From the NCBI GenBank assembly GCA_036874045.1, contig CM072339.1, positions 7,199,501-7,263,500 on the forward strand: a stretch of DNA of 64,000 nucleotides, read 5' to 3'. The stretch is from Cymodocea nodosa (taxonomy: Eukaryota > Streptophyta > Magnoliopsida > Alismatales > Cymodoceaceae). Under the pieces are notes generated by a model. The model saw only the letters and a program-made list of their open reading frames with translations, made no database searches and had not been told where the DNA came from. Positions 58,781-64,000 of this stretch are shown one piece after another. Position 1 is the stretch's first letter. The number at the start of each line of letters is the position of its first letter. The translations under genes were made by a program, and so were the position numbers.

Positions 58781-60536
58781 TGTTTAGAATGAAAAAGTGC
58801 ATAATATTAAAGGTTAAATGATGGTTAATTGCATAATATTTAGCTTATCATATGAGAATTAAGTCATTATGTTATAATTGCATTGTTATATGCTTTAATG
58901 AAAGAATCTACATAATTTCAAGGAATTAGCATTAATTTAGTACATTTTTGAACTATCAGTAAATTGTAGGCTGTGAAATTCTTAAGTATTCAAATTTTCT
59001 GTTATTTCAAAGAGTTATGTTTAATGTACCAGACAGTTATGTTTTAAATGCTTAAAGAATATTTTATTATTTCTTGGAGTACATGTGTTGAAACCTCAAT
59101 GCATGACTTAAGTGAATTTTCGGTAAGTTATCTGTTAACTATCCGAAATGCATCTAGGCATTAGATAGTTAAGGTTTGTAAGTATTCGAAATATCTAAAC
59201 TCGTATAGTTAAGTTATTTACATGTGTGTTTTTAATGTTTTAAGTTGTCATGTGTTTTCCATGTGTGTTCGGTAATGAAAATCAAAGAGTTAGATAATTG
59301 TTCGAGTTTTTATATGCATGGATAGATAATTGTTCGAGTTTTATAAAATGACTAACGAACAGATAAGTTTTCTATGTTCAGTCACGTGTTTTGTAGGTAC
59401 AAAAACTTGAAGAGTTACAGATAAGTGTTTGAGATTTTACTGGACTTAAAGGATACGTGTTCGACTAAAATGAAGACTTACAAGAATTAAAAGAGTTACA
59501 AGAAGATACAATACGAAGGAAAACCACGATTGCACGTATCACGTAGGAATTTACTTGTGGAAGGAAGAAGAAATCACCATCGTTGATATGAACAAAGGAA
59601 ATCCAATTGATCATCTAAGAAGAAGTAGTTACTACTGAAAGAAATATAAAAGAAGAGGAGAAAGACAAAGAAGAGTGTGTGTGTAGAGGTGGAGGATCGC
59701 GCTAACTATAGGAAGCTTCAGAAGTTCTCTGAAGCTCCACACCACCACCATAATCACCAACCATTGGAGGTCTGTGAGGATACTTTCCTGATGTCAGGTC
59801 GATTTTGAGTCAAACACGATGCCTAACAACTACTGTGAGGAGTGATCATGTTGCAGGAAGGGAAGCCATTTTCACCAAGCACCGACTCATATCTCAAGAG
59901 ATCGTAAAGCTTCTTGCCTTGGTTTCGGGTTGATGCTAGTATGCTGAAGAGGAGATCATCTTACAATTCTGGATTCGTGATTCTATATATAAAATAAAAA
60001 TACCAAAAACAACAAATTATCTGTGTTTACTTTTAGTATTAAAGTGTTGTATTGTTTGTTTTGTATCATGATTAATGTTATCATTATTAGTATTGTGAAT
60101 GTTTTATGTTTGTTTGATTCAGAAAATAGAAAATAGTTTTATAGTTTACTGAAATTGATTCGTTCCAGATACTTCAAGATTTTAATGGTTACTATTTGAA
60201 ATATCTGAATGTTAGTGTTGGTTAATGATAAATCTAATGTTAACTAACATTAAAGAGCTTAATTGATGTTATTTACAATTTGTGGAACCGCCCAATGGTT
60301 GGTTGAATTCCTTTGTAATTAACAATATTCAACTAGAAAAATTAGACTCGTGGAGTTAACTTAAGTCCACGAGGTCAGTCCGTTGAGTTAGCCATAACTC
60401 AATGAACTTAGTCCGTTGTGTTAATTGTAACTCAATGGAGTGCTTAACTGAACACATAAACTCCAATACAAAAATCGAAGCAGTACATAATTCTTACTCA
60501 ATCTCTATGGGATTGACTTGTACTTGCACACAAATT
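58781..60536 (+). repeat. 3' LTR of G1 (partial)
   Basis: Matches the 5' LTR 19818-21857 from its first base to about 21708, roughly 90% alike in the first 430 bases. TATAAAAG near 59645, M2 motifs at 59130-59190, M1 motifs at 60345-60440. It meets a minus-strand Gypsy piece at about 60536, with a few bases (AAATTA) shared at the junction. Confidence 0.88.
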
Positions 60537-62195
60537 AATCTACTTTCTTCGTCTCTCAAATTGGCACAAAAGCAGGGCACTAGATTTTCATATACTGCAT
60601 GCCCTCTATGTTGAGAAATAAATTGCAGTAGACCCTGAAACTCAAATAAGTCCTTAATTTCTTGCATATCGTCCCAGTTTACTAGTCTACTGTATATGAT
60701 ATCATAACTCCTAATCTCTTGATATTTATTATATGCTTCCTGACTCCAAAAGTGTACATTTAAAACTGTTGCTTTAGTCGAGTTAGGAATTTGAATTTGT
60801 TGCTCCCGAGGGGTTTGTTCTTGAATTTCCTCCTCAATATGTTGAACTTGAATTTGTTGGAAATGATTCGGAGATTCCTGCATTTCAGCTCCTCTTTCTA
60901 TTTGTGGTGGAGAGTCGGTAGAACTCTCCACTCTTTTTTCTTGAATCCTCTCTAAAATTTGTTGAAGAGTCTCTCCCTCTTCAATGGAATCTATCGAGAC
61001 ATTTCCAACTTGTTCCATATGCTCTTGTTTAACTTCTTATTCAGTTTCTGTTCTTTCTTCTTCCTCCTGACTACCAATCTACATTGTCAATGTTCTTTCT
61101 GATTCTGTGGAAGATTGGGATGGAGTCACGGGCAAAACAACTTCTGCCCTAATTTCAGTATCTTTTGTTTGTATAGGTTGTAGATTAGCTTCAGCCTGTT
61201 TTTCTTCTTCTCTTTGCTTTTGCTGCTGCTACTCTTGTTCATCTTCTGAATTGGATAGCAGGTTTACAAAAATTGGCTCTGTAGGTCCTACTAATATTGC
61301 TGGCTCAGGTTTAATCTCTTCTTGATGTTCAAGCATTATCTCTTTTCCTTTCCTTCTTCTAATTAATTGTGCCTGGTCTTCCTCTTCCTTATCTGAGATT
61401 AAATTCACAAAAATAGGCTCTATAGGCCCTCGAGCCATAGGTATTGGCTCTTCTTGTTTAACTTTTTCTATAATTACTAGTCTCGAAGGACCACCTTTAG
61501 TTTCTTTTGAAGCACTTGATCTAACTACTTCCTGATGTTGCTCTATTTTAATTTTGTATTGGCCCTTCAACTTTTCTTTTGTTTGCCTTCTCTTTATGGC
61601 ATCATACAAAATATGTGACTTGGCCATAGCCATTTCTTCATTATCTCCTTGGTCTTTTGCTGTTTTGACCAAGCTAGAAAACTCTTTATTTTCTTCTTTA
61701 GTTCTCAGCCAAACAAATGCTATTCGTGGTAATGGTTCTATTGGCGGAACTAAAAGTCTTGGCTGTTGTTCCTCAAGGATAGGTCTTTCAACAGTCGGTT
61801 CCTCTTGTTCTTCAACTGCATGTTCTTCAATTCCTTTCCTCTATTGCTCCCAGATTGCCCACTAAGCTCGTCTACCTATGCGTCTTTTGAACCAGAGTCG
61901 GGACTTACATTGGATCAATTCTAGGGCAACTTCATTATTTGGCCTGATTCGTCTTTCTCTATTTACAACAACTTCCGTTGTTACTTTGATTCTCGTTTCC
62001 ATAATTTGAGGTATTTTTATGCCTAAATCTACTAAAACTCTTCTCTAGTAGAAAAAGTTAGATTCTACCTTTTGTAGCTCTTTTTCCCTCGTTGTATTTC
62101 TGATCTTCTGCCTTGTGTGCCATTCTTCCAAATCTTTCAGAAATTTTGATGTGTCAACTATGTCCTCCTAGAATTCTGGTGTTATCTTTGTCATC
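60537..62195 (-). pseudogene. Additional ORF of the inverted Gypsy copy
   Basis: Homologous to 27328-28970. Start near 62195 (MMTKITPEF), a helical part, then the acidic, Gln-rich middle with the repeated blocks ARGPIEPIFVNLISDKEEED and VGPTEPIFVNLLSNSEDE, and VNVEHIEEE-like HIEEEIQEQTPREQQ, VHFWSQEAYNKYQEIRSYD, MQEIKDLFEFQGLLQFISQ. Only the part before the C-terminal domain is present. Less broken than in G1 (about four breaks). No membrane segment is seen; function unknown. Confidence 0.75.
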
Positions 62196-62359
62196 ATGGA
62201 GTTACAAAACGGAACAGAATTGCTCTGATCTCTATTGGTCTATGTTCTAAATGATTCTGCAGATAATGCCCCAAAATCCTAAGTTTTAGTATAAATAAGC
62301 CTTAAGTTTAAGTGGGTAATCAGGTCATTTTCTCACGCAAACTCTCACTCTCTCATCTA

Positions 62360-62520
62360 TCTCTCCGTGGAGTTACAGTTAACTCCACAGATTAAGTCCA
62401 TGGACTTAGCTATAGTACTCTGTTGAGTTATAGTTAACTCAACGAGGTAAGTTCGTTAACTTATCCTAGACTCAATGGAGTAAGTTCGTTAAGTTAAGCG
62501 TAACTCAATGGACTTCCCGT
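62360..62520 (-). repeat. M1 array of the inverted copy
   Basis: Counterpart of 27003-27165: AACTCCACAGATTAAG, GTTGAGTTATAG, TAACTCAACGAGG, TTCGTTAAGTTAAG, TAACTCAATGGAC. Confidence 0.8.
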
Positions 62521-62574
62521 AAAGTTATAACTAATAAAAAATACTTATAATAATAGTTTTTACTTTGGTCAAGA

Positions 62575-62875
62575 CTGAAGAATTTTCGGTCTAACCGACT
62601 CTTAGTAATTTATTTTTTTTTTTAGAATTTTCGGTCAAACTGTTATGTTCCTCGGTTGAACCAAAATTAATTACTCTCTTTTTTCTTACCAGTTGAATTG
62701 ATACTATGCTTCGGTAAAACCGACATTTTTACTTAATATAATATATATTTTTTATGTTTTTATATTTCGGTCAGATCGATGTATCTTGTTAGTTGAACTG
62801 CAATGATTTTTTCTTTTAATATATGTTTTGATGAAATTGATAATTCCTTTCGGTTGAACCGTGACTATGTTTACA
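62575..62875 (-). repeat. M3 array of the inverted copy
   Basis: Counterpart of 26630-26960: TTTTCGGTCTAACCGAC, TTCGGTCAAACTG, CTCGGTTGAACC, TTCGGTAAAACCGAC, TTTCGGTTGAACCG. The CGGT cores are kept although the spacers differ. Confidence 0.78.
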
Positions 62876-62921
62876 TAAGTTTTTATTTATTTATTTTTAT
62901 ATATACTTAGAAAATTTCTTA

Positions 62922-64000
62922 CTAAGTAAAGCTCGAGTAGTCTTCTACTCTTACTTCTTCTATAATTGCAAAAGAACTTTTTTGTATCTTCAAAATAGGT
63001 CTAAGTCTTTGTCCATTTACCTTAAATATATTCTGATTTTTAGGATTTTCAATTTCAATAGTTCTATAGGAATAAATATTTCGAACTATGTAAGGCCTTG
63101 CCCATCTAGATCTTAATTTCCCTAGATGGTTATGAAGTCTAGTCATGTAAAGATATACTTCTTGTCCTATTTCAAAGGTTTTTGGAATAATTTTCTTGTC
63201 ATGCTAGAACTTCATTTTCTCTTTTTCTCTTACAGCTTTCAAATAAGCTTCATTCCTAAATTCTTTTAATTCAATCAATTGTATTTTCCTATTCTCAACA
63301 ACTTGATTTAAATTAGTGTTCAAAGTTTTTAATGCCTAATAAGCTTTATGTTCAATTTCAACTAGTAAATGACAACTTTTTCCATATACTAGCCTAAAAG
63401 GTGACATACCTAAGCTTGTCTTATAAGCAGTTCTATAAGCCCAAAGTGCATCTATTAATCTATTAGCCCAATTTGTTCTAGTAGGATTTACTAGTTTTTC
63501 TAAGATTAACTTAATTTGTTTGTTTGCACTTTCTACTTGTCCACTTGTTTACGGATGATATGATGTTGTAATTTTGTGATTTACTTCATATTTCTTCATT
63601 AAGGCTTCAAAACTTCTATTACAGAAATGAGTTCCTCTATCACTGATAATAGCTTTAGATATTCCAAATCTAGCAATTATATTAGTTTTTATAAAATGTA
63701 TTACCACTTTATTGTCATTAGTTTTTGTAGGAATAGCTTCTATCTATTTAGATACATAATCCACCCCCAATAATATATAATTAAATTGATTAGACATAGG
63801 AAATTGACCCATAAAATCTATTCCCCACACATCAAAGATTTCAACCCAACAATAGGATTAAGAGGCATCATATTTCTCTTTGATATTCTTCCTATTTGTT
63901 GACATCTTAATCAACTTAAACATTATTTATGGGCATCTTTGAATAGTGTTGGCCAATAAAAACCACATTGTAGAATTTTGGTAGTAGTTTTCCTTGAACC
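62922..64000 (-). pseudogene. Integrase end of the inverted Gypsy copy
   Basis: C-terminal integrase: TRLHNHLGKLRSRWARPYIV, RTIEIENPKNQNIFKVNGQ and RLRPILKIQKS; further up, pieces equal to GMSPFRLV and the catalytic core (positions 63400-63850). It matches 25550-26590 of G1. The gene continues past the window end. Athila-type. About five breaks. Confidence 0.88.

Larger units (their letters stand above)
19818..60536 (+). mobile_element. Athila-like Gypsy element G1 with gag and F-box downstream of pol
   Basis: Host element of the nest. Its own sequence is 19818-30108, 41465-41908 and 55022-60536, about 16.3 kb, split by Copia S2 (TSD ATTGT) and Copia D (TSD TATGA). Parts in order: 5' LTR, primer site, zinc knuckle and linker, protease, RT, RNase H, integrase, M3/M1 repeats, additional ORF, leader, gag capsid, F-box, polypurine tract, 3' LTR. 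No LTR or primer site separates pol from gag. The two LTRs differ by roughly 10% in the first 430 bases, the oldest pair in the window (several million years if typical plant rates apply). Broken, with some twenty or more breaks. It could be a genuine permuted element or an old fusion of two units of one family. Confidence 0.75.
60537..64000 (-). mobile_element. Second G1-type Gypsy element, partial, inverted
   Basis: Minus-strand copy of the G1 middle: integrase, M3 array, M1 array and additional ORF in the same order as 25510-28970, roughly 85% identical in the part compared. It starts inside the window's right edge and stops at the junction with the G1 3' LTR. No LTR of its own is seen. 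Broken, with about ten breaks. Confidence 0.88.

Noticed and set aside
1-64000. tRNA, rRNA, CRISPR or bacterial operon signals
   Set aside because: None seen on either strand; primer-site motifs are short complements of tRNA ends, not tRNA genes.

Overview
This 64-kb window is a nest of LTR retrotransposons from a plant nuclear genome, probably a eudicot; the species cannot be named from sequence alone. No stand-alone host gene, tRNA, rRNA or CRISPR array was seen. The plant assignment rests on Athila-like Ty3/Gypsy integrase, Sirevirus-like and Tork/TNT1-like Copia proteins, initiator-Met-tRNA primer sites (TGGTATCAGAGC), plant-type F-box genes and strongly AT-rich sequence.

Layout. 1-3475 (-): partial Sirevirus-like Copia copy (S1). 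3476-5245 (+): separate Copia pol fragment. 5311-19817 (-): head-to-tail array of Athila-like units sharing LTRs (5330-7245, 8795-10945, 14375-16351), two of which carry gag plus an F-box gene. 19818-60536 (+): a large Athila-like element, G1, split by two nested Copia insertions: S2 (30109-41459, TSD ATTGT) and D (41909-55016, TSD TATGA). D itself holds Copia E (42267-47788, TSD CTACA) and a solo-LTR-like insert (50748-52346). 60537-64000 (-): part of a second G1-type element, joined tail-to-tail to G1's 3' LTR.

Main observation. The target-site duplications show where the nested elements entered, so G1's original order can be read: LTR - primer site - CCHC zinc knuckle/protease/RT/RNase H/integrase - additional ORF - noncoding leader - gag capsid - F-box gene - polypurine tract - LTR, about 16.3 kb in all. 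Gag lies downstream of pol. The capsid ORF has no zinc knuckle, and the only zinc knuckle is at the start of the pol unit. The F-box copies differ in the F-box core almost only at synonymous sites, as if the captured gene had been useful to the element.

Second observation. Three short quasi-palindromic themes (M1 AACTCAACGAACT/AGTTCGTTGAGTT, M2 TTTCGGATAGTTA/TAACTATCCGAAA, M3 CGGTTCAACCGAAA) recur many times in noncoding parts. M1 occurs in Gypsy and Sirevirus-like Copia elements and M2 in Gypsy and both Copia types. Sirevirus-like S2 and Gypsy G1 also share a homologous additional ORF, and S2 shares a 1-kb noncoding block with the Gypsy array. This suggests exchange or convergence across superfamilies.

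Relative age by hand-compared LTR pairs: G1 oldest (about 10% difference), then D (about 7-8%), E (17 of 308 sites) and S2 (about 4%). All elements are fossils with several breaks each.
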